This document shows, one piece after another, positions 19,617-32,038 of a DNA stretch of 64,000 bases. A program made the translations under genes and the position numbers. The notes under the pieces were generated by a model that saw only the letters and a list, made by a program, of their open reading frames with translations, had not been told where the DNA came from and ran no database searches. This DNA is from Thamnaconus septentrionalis (taxonomy: Eukaryota > Chordata > Actinopteri > Tetraodontiformes > Monacanthidae), in assembly GCA_009823395.1 (NCBI GenBank), contig CM020510.1, forward strand, positions 8,755,273 through 8,819,272. The letters run 5' to 3'. Numbering within the stretch: position 1 is the stretch's first letter; the number at the start of each line of letters is the position of its first letter.

Positions 19617-22600
19617 ATTAGGGTTAGTTTGGGGTTGGGGTTGTCCTAGGGACATGGGGCCATTTCCTTTTTCATCAGGAGCCCCCAAGAGACACCAACA
19701 TAAAATATGAGGATTCTAGCACATGAGGAACCCCAAAACCTGAACCCTAATTTCAGCCTTCAGTATAACCCTATCCCTAACCCTAATTTCAGCCTGAAGT
19801 ATAACCCTGACCCTAACCCTAATTTCAGCCTAAAACATAGCCCTAACCCTAATTTCAACCTTAAACGTAACCCTAACTCTAATGCTATTCAAGTCTATGA
19901 GGGTCAAAAGTCAACTTTGTCCAAGAGACATGGGGCCACGTGCTTTTTCATCAGGAGTCCCCAAGAAGCGCCCACGAAAAATTTGGGGCTTCTAGCCCAT
20001 GAGGAACCCTGAAACCTTAACCCTAACCCTAGTTTAAGCCTTATCGTTAACCCTAATACAATGCAAGTCTATGGGGTGAAATTTCAACTTTGTCCTAGAG
20101 ACATGGGGCCGCTTGCTTTTTCATCAGGAGCCCCCAAGAAGTGCCCACACCAAATTTGGGGCTTCTAGCCCATGAGGAACCCCGAAACCCTAACCCTAAC
20201 CCTAACCCTTGTTTCAGCCTTATTGTTAACACTAATTCAATGCAAGTCTATGGGGTCAAAAGTCAACTTTGTCCGAGAGACATGGGGCCACTTGCTTTTT
20301 CATCAGGAGCCCCCAAGAAGCACCCACACCAAATTTGGGGCTTCTAGCCCATGAGGAACCCCGAACCCTAACCCTAATTTCAACTAACCCTAACCCTAAC
20401 CCTAGTTTCAGCCTTATTGTTAACCCTAATTCAATGCAAGTCTATGGGGTGAAATTTCAACTTTGTCCTAGAGACATGGGGCCACTTGCTTTTTCATCAG
20501 GAGCCCCCAGGAAGTGCCCACACCAAATTTGGGACTTCTAGCCCATGAGGAACCCCGAAACCCTACCCCTAACCCTAACCTTAGTTTCAGCCTTATTGTT
20601 AACCCAAATTCAATGCAAGTCTATGGGGTGAAATTTCAACTTTGTCCGAGAGACATGGGGCCACTTGCTTTTTCATCAGGAGCCCCCAAGAAGCACCCAC
20701 ACCAAATTTGGGGCTTCTAGCCAATGAGGAACCCCGAAACCCTAACCCTAATTTCAGCTAACCCTAACCCTAACCCTAGTTTCAGCCTTATTGTTAACCC
20801 TAATTCAATGCAAGTCTATGGGGTGAAATTTCAACTTTGTCCGAGAGACATGGGGCCACTTGCTTTTTCATCAGGAGCCCAAAAGAAGTGCCCACACCAA
20901 GTTTGGGGCTTCTAGCCCATGAGGAACCCCGAAACCCTAACCCTAATTTCAGCTAACCCTAACCCTAACCCTAGCTTCAGCCTTATTGTTAACCCTAATT
21001 CAAAGCAAGTCTATGGGGTGAAATTTCAACTTTGTCCGAGAGACATGGGGCCACTTGCTTTTTCATCAGGAGCCCCCAAGAAGCACCCACACCAAATTTG
21101 GGGCTTCTAGCCCATGAGGAACCCCGAAACCCTAACCCTAATTTCAGCTAGCCCTAACCCTAACCCTAGTTTCAGCCTTATTGTTAACCCTAATTCAAAG
21201 CAAGTGTATGGGGTGAAATTTCAACTTTGTCCGAGAGACATGGGGCCACTTGCTTTTTCATCAGGAGCCCCCAAGAAGCACCCACACCAAATTTGGGGCT
21301 TCTAGCCCATGAGGAACCCCGAAACCCTAACCCTAATTTCAGCTAACCCTAACCCTAACCCTAGTTTCAGCCTTATTGTTAACCCTAATTCAATGCAAGT
21401 CTATGGGGTGAAATTTCAACTTTGTCCTAGAGAGATGGGGCCACTTGCTTTTTCATCAGGAGCCCCCAAGAAGCACCCACACCAAATTTGGGGCTTCTAG
21501 CCCATGAGGAACCCCGAAACCCTAACCCTAATTTCAGCTAACCCTAACCCTAACCCTAGTTTCAGCCTTATTGTTAACCCTAATTCAATGCAAGTCTATG
21601 GGGTGAAATTTCAACTTTGTCCGAGAGACATGGGGCCACTTGCTTTTTCATCAGGAGCCCAAAAGAAGCGCCCACACCAAATTTGGGGCTTCTAGCCCAT
21701 GAGGAACCCTGAAACCTTAACCCTAACCCTAGTTTAAGCCTTATCGTTAACCCTAATACAATACAAGTCTATGGGGTGAAATTTCAACTTTGTCCTAGAG
21801 ACATGGGGCCACTTGCTTTTTCATCAGGAGCCCCCAGAAGTGCCCATACCAAATTTGGGGCTTCTAGCCCATGAGGAACCCCGAAACCCTAACCCTAACC
21901 CTAACCCTAGTTTCAGTCTTATTGTTAACCCTAATTCAATGCAAGTCTATGGGGTGAAATTTCAACTTTGTCCTAGAGACATGGGGCCACTTGCGTTTTC
22001 ATCAGGAGCCCCCAAGAAGCGCCATCACCAAATTTGGGGCTTCTAGCCCATGAGGAACCCCGAAACCCTAACCCTAATTTCAGCTAACCCTAACCCTAAC
22101 CCTAACCCTAATTTCAGCCTTATTGTTAACCCTAATTCAATGCAAGTCTATGGGGTGAAATTTCAACTTTATCCTAGAGACATGGGGCCACTTGCGTTTT
22201 CATCAGGAGCCCCCAAGAAGCGCCCACGACAAATTTGGGGCTTCTAGCCCATGAGGAACCCTGAAACCTTAACCCTAACCCTAGTTTCAAGCCTTATCGT
22301 TAACCCTAATACAATGCAAGTATATGGGGTGAAATTTCAACTTTGTCCTAGAGACATGGGGCCACTTGCGTTTTCATCAGGAGCCCCCAAGAAGCGCCGA
22401 AACCAAATTTGGAGCTTCTAGCCCATGAGGAACCCCGAAACCCTAACCCTAATCTCAGCTAACCCTAACCCTAACCCTAGTTTCAACCTTATTGTTAACA
22501 CTAATTCAATGCAAGTCTATGGGGTGAAATTTCAACTTTGTCCGAGAGACATGGGGCCACTTGCTTTTTCATCAGGAGCCCCCAAGAAGCACCCACACCA

Positions 22601-25600
22601 AGTTTGGGGCTTCTAGCCCATGAGGAACCCCGAAACCCTAACCCTAATTTCAGCTAACCCTAACCCTAACCCTAGTTTCAGCCTTATTGTTAACCCTAAT
22701 TCAATGCAAGTCTATGGGGTGAAATTTCAACTTTGTCCTAGAGACATGGGGCCACTTCCTTTTTCATCAGGAGCCCGCAAGAAGTGCCCACACCAAATTT
22801 GGGGCTTCTAGCCCATGAGGAACCCTGAAACCCTAACCCTAGTTTCAACCTTATTGTTAACCCTAATTCAAAGCAAGTCTATGGGGTGAAATTTCAACTT
22901 TGTCCGAGAGACATGGGGCCACTTGCTTTTTCATCAGGAGCCCCCAAGAAGCACCCACACCAAATTTGGGGCTTCTAGCCCATGAGGAACCCCGAAACCC
23001 TAACCCTAATTTCAGCTAACCCTAACCCTAACCCTAGTTTCAGCCTTATTGTTAACCCTAATTCAATGCAAGTCTATGGGGTGAAATTTCAACTTTGTCC
23101 TAGAGACATGGGGCCACTTGTGTTTTCATCAGGAGCCCCCAAGAAGCGCCCACACCAAATTTGGGGCTTCTAGCCCATGAGGAACCCCGAAACCGTAACC
23201 CTAACCCTAACCCTAGTTTCAGCCTGCTTGTTAACACTAATTCAATGCAAGTATATGGGGTGAAATTTCAACTTTGTCCGAGAGACATGGGGCCACTTGC
23301 TTTTTCATCAGGAGCCCCCAAGAAGCACCCACACCAAATTTGGGGCTTCTAGCCCATGAGGAACCCTGAAACCTTAACCCTAACCCTAGTTTAAGCCTTA
23401 TCGTTAACCCTAATACAATACAAGTCTATGGGGTGAAATTTCAACTTTGTCCTAGAGACATGGGGCCACTTGCTTTTTCATCAGGAGCCCCCAGAAGTGC
23501 CCATACCAAATTTGGGGCTTCTAGCCCATGAGGAACCCCGAAACCCTAACCCTAATTTCAGCTAACCCTAACCCTAACCCTAACCCTAATTTCAGCCTTA
23601 TTGTTAACCCTAATTCAATGCAAGTCTATGGGGTGAAATTTCAACTTTGTCCTAGAGACATGGGGCCACTATGCTTTTCATCAGGAGCCCCAAGAAGCGC
23701 CATCACCAAATTTGGGGCTTCTAGCCCATGAGGAACCCCCGAAACCCTAACCCTAATTTCAGCTAACCCTAACCCTAACCCTAACCCTAATTTCAGCCTT
23801 ATTGTTAACCCTAATACAATGCAAGTCTATGGGGTGAAATTTCAACTTTATCCTAGAGACATGGGGCCACTTGCGTTTTCATCAGGAGCCCCCAAGAAGC
23901 GCCCACGACAAATTTGGGGCTTCTAGCCCATGAGGAACCCTGAAACCTTAACCCTAACCCTAGTTTCAAGCCTTATCGTTAACCCTAATACAATGCAAGT
24001 ATATGGGGTGAAATTTCAACTTTGTCCTAGAGACATGGGGCCACTTGCGTTTTCATCAGGAGCCCCCAAGAAGCGCCGAAACCAAATTTGGAGCTTCTAG
24101 CCCATGAGGAACCCCGAAACCCTAACCCTAATCTCAACTAACCCTAACCCTAACCCTAGTTTCAGCCTTATTGTTAACCCTAATTCAATGCAAGTCTATG
24201 GGGTGAAATTTCAACTTTGTCCTAGAGACATGGGGCCACTTGCTTTTTCATCAGGAGCCCGCAAGAAGTGCCCACACCAAATTTGGGGCTTCTAGCCCAT
24301 GAGGAACCCTGAAACCCTAACCCTAACCCTAACCCTAGTTTCAGCCTTATTGTTAACACTAATTCAATGCAAGTCTATGGGGTGAAATTTCAACTTTGTC
24401 CGAGAGACATGGGGCCACTTGCTTTTTCATCAGGAGCCCCCAAGAAGCACCCACACCAAGTTTGGGGCTTCTAGCCCATGAGGAACCCCGAAACCCTAAC
24501 CCTAATTTCAGCTAACCCTAACCCTAACCCTAGTTTCAGCCTTATTGTTAACCCTAATTCAATGCAAGTCTATGGGGTGAAATTTCAACTTTGTCCTAGA
24601 GACATGGGGCCACTTGCGTTTTCATCAGGAGCCCCCAAGAAGCGCCATCACCAAATTTGGGGCTTCTAGCCCATGAGGAACCCCGAAACCCTAACCCTAA
24701 TTTCAGCTAACCCTAACCCTAACCCTAACCCTAATTTCAGCCTTATTGTTAACCCTAATACAATGCAAGTCTATGGGGTGAAATTTCAACTTTATCCTAG
24801 AGACATGGGGCCACTTGCGTTTTCATCAGGAGCCCCCAAGAAGCGCCCACGACAAATTTGGGGCTTCTAGCCCATGAGGAACCCTGAAACCTTAACCCTA
24901 ACCCTAGTTTCAAGCCTTATCGTTAACCCTAATACAATGCAAGTATATGGGGTGAAATTTCAACTTTGTCCTAGAGACATGGGGCCACTTGCGTTTTCAT
25001 CAGGAGCCCCCAAGAAGCGCCGAAACCAAATTTGGAGCTTTAGCCCATGAGGAACCCGAAACCCTAACCCTAATCTCAGCTAACCCTAACCCTAACCCTA
25101 GTTTCAGCCTTATTGTTAACACTAATTCAATGCAAGTCTATGGGGTGAAATTTCAACTTTGTCCGAGAGACATGGGGCCACTTGCTTTTCATCAGGAGCC
25201 CCAAGAAGCACCCACACCAAGTTTGGGGCTTCTAGCCCATGAGGAACCCCGAAACCCTAACCTTAATTTCAGCTAACCCTAACCCTAACCCTAGTTTCAG
25301 CCTTATTGTTAACCCTAATTCAATGCAAGTCTATGGGGTGAAATTTCAACTTTGTCCTAGAGACATGGGGCCACTTGCTTTTTCATCAGGAGCCCGCAAG
25401 AAGTGCCCACACCAAATTTGGGGCTTCTAGCCCATGAGGAACCCCGAAACCCTAACCCTAATTTCAGCTAACCCTAACCCTAACCCTAGTTTCAGCCTTA
25501 TTGTTAACCCTAATTCAATGCAAGTCTATGGGGTGAAATTTCAACTTTGTCCGAGAGACATGGGGCCACTTGCTTTTTCATCAGGAGCCCAAAAGAAGCG

Positions 25601-27140
25601 CCCACACCAATTTTGGGGCTTCTAGCCCATGAGGAACCCTGAAACCTTAACCCTAACCCTAGTTTCAGCCTTATCGTTAACCCTAATACAATGCAAGTCT
25701 ATGGGGTGAAATTTCAACTTTGTCCTAGAGACATGGGGCCACTTGCTTTTTCATCAGGAGCCCCCAAGAAGTGCCCATACCAAATTTGGGGCTTCTAGCC
25801 CATGAGGAACCCTGAAACCCTAACCCTAATTTCAGCTAACCCTAACCCTAACCCTAGTTTCAGTCTTATTGTTAACCCTAATTCAATGCAAGTCTATGGG
25901 GTGAAATTTCAACTTTGTCCTAGAGACATGGGGCCACTTGCGTTTTCATCAGGAGCCCCCAAGAAGCGCCATCACCAAATTTGGGGCTTCTAGCCCATGA
26001 GGAACCCCGAAACCCTAACCCTAATTTCAGCTAACCCTAACCCTAACCCTAATTTCAGCCTTATTGTTAACCCTAATTCAATGCAAGTCTATGGGGTGAA
26101 ATTTCAACTTTATCCTAGAGACATGGGGCCACTTGCGTTTTCATCAGGAGCCCCCAAGAAGCGCCCACGACAAATTTGGGGCTTCTAGCCCATGAGGAAC
26201 CCTGAAACCTTAACCCTAACCCTAGTTTCAGCCTTATTGTTAACCCTAATACAATGCAAGTATATGGGGTGAAATTTCAACTTTGTCCTAGAGACATGGG
26301 GCCACTTGCGTTTTCATCAGGAGCCCCCAAGAAGCGCCGACACCAAATTTGGAGCTTCTAGCCCATGAGGAACCCTGAAACCCTAACCCTAATTTCAGCT
26401 AACCCTAACCCTAACCCTAGTTTCAGCCTTATTGTTAACACTAATTCAATGCAAGTCTATGGGGTGAAATTTCAACTTTGTCCGAGAGACATGGGGCCAC
26501 TTGCTTTTTCATCAGGAGCCCCCAAGAAGCACCCACACCAAGTTTGGGGCTTCTAGCCCATGAGGAACCCCGAAACCCTAACCCTAATTTCAGCTAACCC
26601 TAACCCTAACCCTAGTTTCAGCCTTATTGTTAACCCTAATTCAATGCAAGTCTATGGGGTGAAATTTCAACTTTGTCCTAGAGACATGGGGCCACTTGCT
26701 TTTTCATCAGGAGCCCCCAAGAAGTGCCCATACCAAATTTGGGGCTTCTAGCCCATGAGGAACCCCGAAACCCTAACCCTAACCCTAACCCTAACCCTAG
26801 TTTCAGTCTTATTGTTAACACTAATTCAATGCAAGTATATGGGGTGAAATTTCAACTTTGTCCGAGAGACATGGGGCCACTTGCTTTTTCATCAGGTGCC
26901 CCCAAGAAGCGCCCACGCCAAATTTTGGGCTTCTAGCCCATGAGGAACCCCGAAACCCTAACCCTAATTTCAGCTAACCCTAACCCTAACCCTAATTTCA
27001 GCCTTAACCCTAACCCTAATGCCATTCAAGTCTATGAGGGTCAAAAGTCAACTTTGTCCTAGAGACATGGGGCCACTTTCTTTTTCACTAGGAACCCCCG
27101 AGAGACACCCACATCAAATTTGGTTCTCCTAGCACATTGA
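19617..27140. repeat. Tandem satellite array (about 170-200 bp units) carrying CCCTAA telomere-like hexamers
   Basis: About 40 head-to-tail units fill 7.5 kb. The commonest period is 195 bp (for example starts at 20919, 21114, 21309, 21504). Shorter or longer units of about 167-201 bp occur, differing mainly in the number of CCCTAA hexamers and in presence of an AATTTCAGCTA insert. Each unit has a short telomere-like stretch, then a conserved unique part with landmarks TTCAATGCAAGTCTATGGGG, GAGACATGGGGCCACTTGC, TTTTTCATCAGGAGCCCC and GGGGCTTCTAGCCCATGAGG. Because 195 is a multiple of three, the array gives a string of 63-residue open frames that are not genes. Edge units are the most diverged. 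Confidence 0.97.
19618..19643 (-). repeat. Telomere-like stretch in opposite (TTAGGG) orientation at the left array edge
   Basis: The + strand reads TTAGGGTTAG followed by degenerate GGGGTT copies. All hexamers inside the array read CCCTAA. The strand of the telomere-like repeat therefore flips at the left border. Confidence 0.75.
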
Positions 27141-27256
27141 CAATTTCTTTGGCTGCTTATTTTCATTTAATTCAGATAAAACTTTCAAAGATCGAAGGCA
27201 GAATTCTCTGCTTTTGTGTGATGCACTGTATCATGGAGCTCTCCAAGATGAACGTG

Positions 27257-27737
27257 TGTCATGGTCTCCAAGCCAACACTCTGCCCCTATGATCTTGATA
27301 GCCAACACTCTGCCCCTATTATCTTGATAGCCAACAATCTTCGCCTTTGAACTTGCACTGCCTTTATTAACCAGTCTCCCACGTTTCCCAGTTGCCAGAT
27401 TATCTGTTTTGCATTGCACCAGTAATCCAACGCCTGTCTCCTTGTTGTACTCCTTCGTTCCCCAGTTGACGACAGCCCGTCTCCGACCCTGTCTCCGCCT
27501 CGTCCTCAGACTGATTCCCCGGTAACGACCCTGCTCGGCTCTGACTACGTTTCTCGTCTGCCCCGTCTGGATCCTGCCGCTGTTATCGACCTCCGCCCGT
27601 CCCTGACGCCGATCTCGCCTGCCTCTCTCACCGCCTGCACTGGTTCTCGACCCTGGACTGCCCGACCTCCCCACCTCAATAAACATCTTAAACTGCATCA
27701 GTGGTTGTCGTGCATTTGAGTCCACCAACACCTGACA
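27257..27737 (+). mobile_element. Solo LTR (481 bp), probably Ty3/Gypsy-type, with 5-bp target-site duplication
   Basis: The element begins TGTCATGG and ends CACCTGACA, so its termini are inverted (TGTCA/TGACA). It is flanked on both sides by ACGTG (27252-27256 and 27738-27742), a perfect target-site duplication. AATAAA at 27678-27683 lies about 55 bases before the end, as expected for the R region of an LTR. A 29-bp unit is tandemly duplicated at 27272-27300 and 27301-27329. No gag or pol remains nearby, so this is a recombined solo LTR. The superfamily is inferred from TSD length and termini. Confidence 0.8.
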
Positions 27738-27742
27738 ACGTG

Positions 27743-29213
27743 AAGTGCTTCAGAGCTGAGATTGGGCTGGAGAGCTGGAGGAGGATGAGGAAGAGGAAGA
27801 GGAGGAAGAGGAGGCGGAAGGGGGACAAAGTGTGTAGAGCCCCATTAATCTGACTGGATTCCACACAGTGGGAGTTTTTTATGGCGATGGTTACATAATG
27901 AACTATACCTCTTACAACATCATTTACTGCCAAACGTTCACTCCTCTACACACATCATAAAGCCGAACTGCCATTAGCCCCGCCCTCACTCCTTCGCTTG
28001 CTCGCTCTCTTGCTAGCGCCCTCCCAACCCGGGCCGTTTGACATGGTGACATCATCATTATGAAGTTATTAGTGGAGCAAAGGACAATCGTCTGAGGAAC
28101 TGCGTCAAGTGCAGACGCTCCTGCTGACTGATCCCACAGCGGATTGCAGATTTATCATCTTTCCATGACATCATCGGCCCCTCAGTGTGTGTGTATGTGT
28201 GTGTGATGAAAGGAAGAGGGGAAAAATCAGGGCAGAATGTGATGGATTTCAATTTTTTTTTCTGTGTACTGCCAGTCAGGCGTCGTTAATAAACTCTCAG
28301 AGGATGTTAAAATTACCAGACTGCCCTCAGGTCCAGAGACGAGGTCTAATTTTCAAATAAAGAAGCGACATGCTTGGATTCTGGTGTTTAGATCTGACAC
28401 AAGGTTGGGAGAAACCTTTCCCGAATTCAGATGCTACATTTAAAATGTAAATTACACATTTTGCAAGCAGGAGAAACGTTTCTTCTGTTGACAACTTGGG
28501 ACGTCAAGACAACTTGGGATGATTGCAACCATTTTGCAATCGTCCAAACAAAAATGCTCTCATTTGATCTGGAACTGAACTCCGACCAGGCTTATACACA
28601 AACTGAGCAAACAAAAGTTTGCATGTGTGGAAGATTTGTGTTCTCCATCAAGAAAAGTTGATATTTACTTTCAAAAAAGTGTCACATCTGCGCGTTCGTG
28701 TGTTTTCTCACACTGATGTCAGAGTTGCACAGTGTTTCCAAAGAGAAGAAGCTCTTTTGGCATTTTTTTTTTAACTTTCAAGCAGCATGTCTTTGATTTT
28801 TACTTCATCTTGAAGGTTCCCTCTTACATGGGGTTACCTCATAGGGAAGAGCAACAGACTGAAACCAGAGAGGCATGAGTCAGATATTGAATTTATCAAT
28901 CTATTCTGCTACTGAGCGGAACCATGACGTAAAAAAAGACCTTAAGAAACAAGAAAACATAACAGATAATTATTCTCCTTTGCCAGGAAAAAAAGCAGAT
29001 TTACAAAAGTGAAATAACTTGCAGTGATACAGAATTGTAAAAAATGTTTTTCTTTTAAATCCCAGAGTGGAAAAATGAAGAAGCTTCAATCACATTCAGA
29101 GATAGAGTGAGTTTTTGCCGTACAGATCTCATCTTGTCATGGTCAAATCTGTTCTTTTCCAGTTCAGGAGAGCATGACGAGTTTAAAAGTCGCAGGTACC
29201 CCTCCCCCGCCCC

Positions 29214-29288
<75 letters not shown>

Positions 29289-29724
29289 CCTCTGTGGAGG
29301 GGCTGCAGCAAAAGCAGAGAGAACTGAACAGCAGCAGGAGGATCTGGGTCAAGAATAAAATAAATACTCAAGTTCCGTTCAAGGAAAGAATAAGCAAGGA
29401 TCAGGAGCAGGAAATGTTGCTTTTCGAGAAGAAATCTTCTCTGGTTCTCCTCAGAAAATACTGATGGGTCGTCCTCAGACTCAGAAAACAGTTTGGCTGA
29501 TGTTTCTCGACTTCAGAGTCTAAAGGGTTTGTTCTGATGCTGGACCTGAACTTTCTCAGGTGTATTTTATATTTTATTGGAAGCTGAAACGCAACGTCAA
29601 TTTTCTCTTTCATTATTGATAAAATCTCAACAGTAGTCTAACGGCTGACCTGACCTCTCACCACTTTTCTATTTATGACCACATGCTGGAAGCGTCTTCA
29701 AGAGGCCCCCGTCGAACTTATCAG
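27743..29724. other. Intergenic DNA between the solo LTR and the hspb promoter
   Basis: No exon is recognised. A GA-rich tract lies at about 27778-27825 and a long (CA)n run at about 29215-29286. The rest is ordinary AT-rich DNA. Confidence 0.6.
29215..29286. repeat. (CA)n microsatellite, about 70 bp
   Basis: An uninterrupted CA run in intergenic DNA. Confidence 0.95.
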
Positions 29725-29842
<118 letters not shown>

Positions 29843-29910
29843 TGGCTGTCTCTCGTCTTTATCACTTTGTCCGTTACGTCTCTGGCGCTCACATTTGAAG
29901 TGCCAAAGTG

Positions 29911-29920
29911 CCATTTAAGG
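29911..29920 (+). promoter_or_regulatory. CArG box (SRF-type site) upstream of the hspb gene
   Basis: CCATTTAAGG fits the CC(A/T)6GG consensus exactly. It lies about 60 bp upstream of a TATA-like TATTTAAG (29981-29988) and 266 bp upstream of the start codon. CArG boxes bind serum response factor and are typical of heart and muscle genes. HSPB7 is known as a cardiovascular heat-shock protein, so the site fits. Binding is inferred. Confidence 0.55.
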
Positions 29921-29980
29921 CCACAGGAACAAGGCTACCCGGCCCATGCTGTGCTCCACTTACCCACAATGCACCAGCGC

Positions 29981-29988
29981 TATTTAAG
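29981..29988 (+). promoter_or_regulatory. TATA-like element of the hspb gene
   Basis: TATTTAAG sits about 200 bp before the start codon, and the transcript would begin near 30010. A TTTTCTTTTCAG at about 30121-30132 could also be a 3' splice site of a 5' UTR intron. Confidence 0.4.
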
Positions 29989-30185
29989 AGCCCACAACAA
30001 AGATCCCGGGACAATGAGTGAGAGTTTTGCTAGTTTGGTGCTGACCGAGTTTCAGGGTTTTGTCGGAATTTTTTTTCACTTTGACAGAAAAGGGAGGACT
30101 CCCACCTGAGTCCAAGTGTGTTTTCTTTTCAGGTCAAACTTGTGCGTGCGTGTTTGTCTGTGCACTTGCGAAAGGCCAACTTACG

Positions 30186-30961
30186 ATGGCTTCGCTGACG
30201 TCTTCCAGCCACAGATCCTCCTCCTCCTCGTCCTACCGCTCCTCGGCACGCTACAGCAGCTCAAGCTCCTACCGATCCGACGGCTCGCTGGGCGGCTCGT
30301 CCGACTCTCTGGATCCGCTGTTTGATTCTTTCCTCGACTCGCCGGATCACTCCAGTCTGTTTGGAGACGACGGCCCCGGGGCCCCCAGCTGTCTGGCTCC
30401 CTTCGGCAAGCACAGCAGAGCATCGTATGGACACACAGGTAATGGAACTTGTACACCATGAGGCCTGAGTGATGTACTGGCAGCGTGGACCCATGGGATG
30501 TACAGCATCTCCATGTCAGCAGATGAGTAGCTTGAAGGTATTTGCCTCCAGCTTAATGTGCTTGGCAGGGTTAAATACATAAATACTGAGAGAGAAATGG
30601 AAAAATAAAACCCAAACATGTTTGTAGCACAAAAACACCCATCAAAGGGTCTGTTTCTGTTATTCTAATTGTGTTGGTTTGCAAAAACAGGTGTAATGAG
30701 TTTTTTTTCAGTCGAGTGGCTGAAGCCTGTTGATGTGAGCAACTCGCCAGGCAGGCAGGCAGGCAGAAACACTTTATCGGCCTTCTCCCGCCGGCGGGAG
30801 GAAAAAGAAAGGAGGCATTAGTTTTTCATTTCACGTTGCAGCTGATGTAAAGAAAAACACCGCGCAGGAAAAAAAAGACCTGCGGCACCGAAAAGGCAAT
30901 GAGCCGCCTGGAGGACGTAAAAGGAGAGGAGCGGGTTTGGCTCCAGACGTCATGAGGGAGG

Positions 30962-31006
<45 letters not shown>

Positions 31007-31980
31007 CTAGTGTGTGCGATGTTTAAATATTTCTTTCAATACCTCACAACAACAACCACAAAAACAACAACAAAGTGTTTACATCTTCTATGACCTGAAG
31101 GGTTGGATAAAGCACAATCCATATTAAATAAAAACTGAGTAGCAGCACATCAAAAAGACCTTTTCAACATTTAAATTATCTAAACATATCATTAATAATA
31201 CAAACTCATGGCCTGGCCACTAACACTCTATTAAACACAGTGTGAAAAGCAACAAGTATCAACTAGTGATGTGCATATCAATATTTGTTTCAATACATAG
31301 TGTACATAGAGTAAAATTTTGTATTGATAATTTTAATTGGGGGCTGCTATGTTTTTCATTGACATTTTAAGTTATACGTATTTCTTTCTTTCTTTGAAGT
31401 TTGTTATATTTTGGTTACAGATTTTTTTATTGATTGACATTTATGTTTATTTTTGATTTATCCTTTTAATTTTATAGAACTTTATACTTATTTATGATTT
31501 ATATTTACATTTAACAGCACTTTAAACATTTTATTTAACAAATTTTCATTGTGTCTTGTGATTTTTTACTTTTTATTTATTGAAAAAGTTACAAACCAAA
31601 AGATCAAATGTTTTTGATATCGATATCGATATTGCGATATCGACCCCAAAAATATTGATTATCGTATTGAATTGAACACGTTATCGCCTATCACTAGTAT
31701 CAACAGCTGCTTGACGTAAAGTTTTTGATTTCATCAGCGTAGCTCACTGTTGGTTTAGAATTCTACCTTTGCTCATCACCGTTGGTCATTTCATCCTGAA
31801 CACCTGCGCTGTGTCTGTGCAGCTCCTGCAGGTGGCGCTGTGACAGGCCGGCAGAACAGCTCGGGCGGTGCAGTGCGATGTCTGGGCGACGCCTACTACA
31901 TGTCAGCTGACGTCAGCCAGTTCGAGCCGCACGACATCGTGGTGATGGCGTTCAACCACCGCGTCGTCATTCACGCCCAG

Positions 31981-32038
<58 letters not shown>

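Noticed and set aside
20724..26936. Many 63-residue open frames in series (MRNPETLTLIS...), looking like a repeat-protein gene family
   Set aside because: They are the satellite unit read in one frame: 195 bp is a multiple of three, so the frame repeats and ends at the same TAG. There are no splice signals, codon bias or known domain.
19617..27140. A CRISPR-like look: regular repeats with variable parts
   Set aside because: Units are about 195 bp without short unique spacers, in a vertebrate genome.
19617..27140. A true chromosome end
   Set aside because: Unique DNA and genes continue on both sides, and the hexamers are interrupted in each unit.
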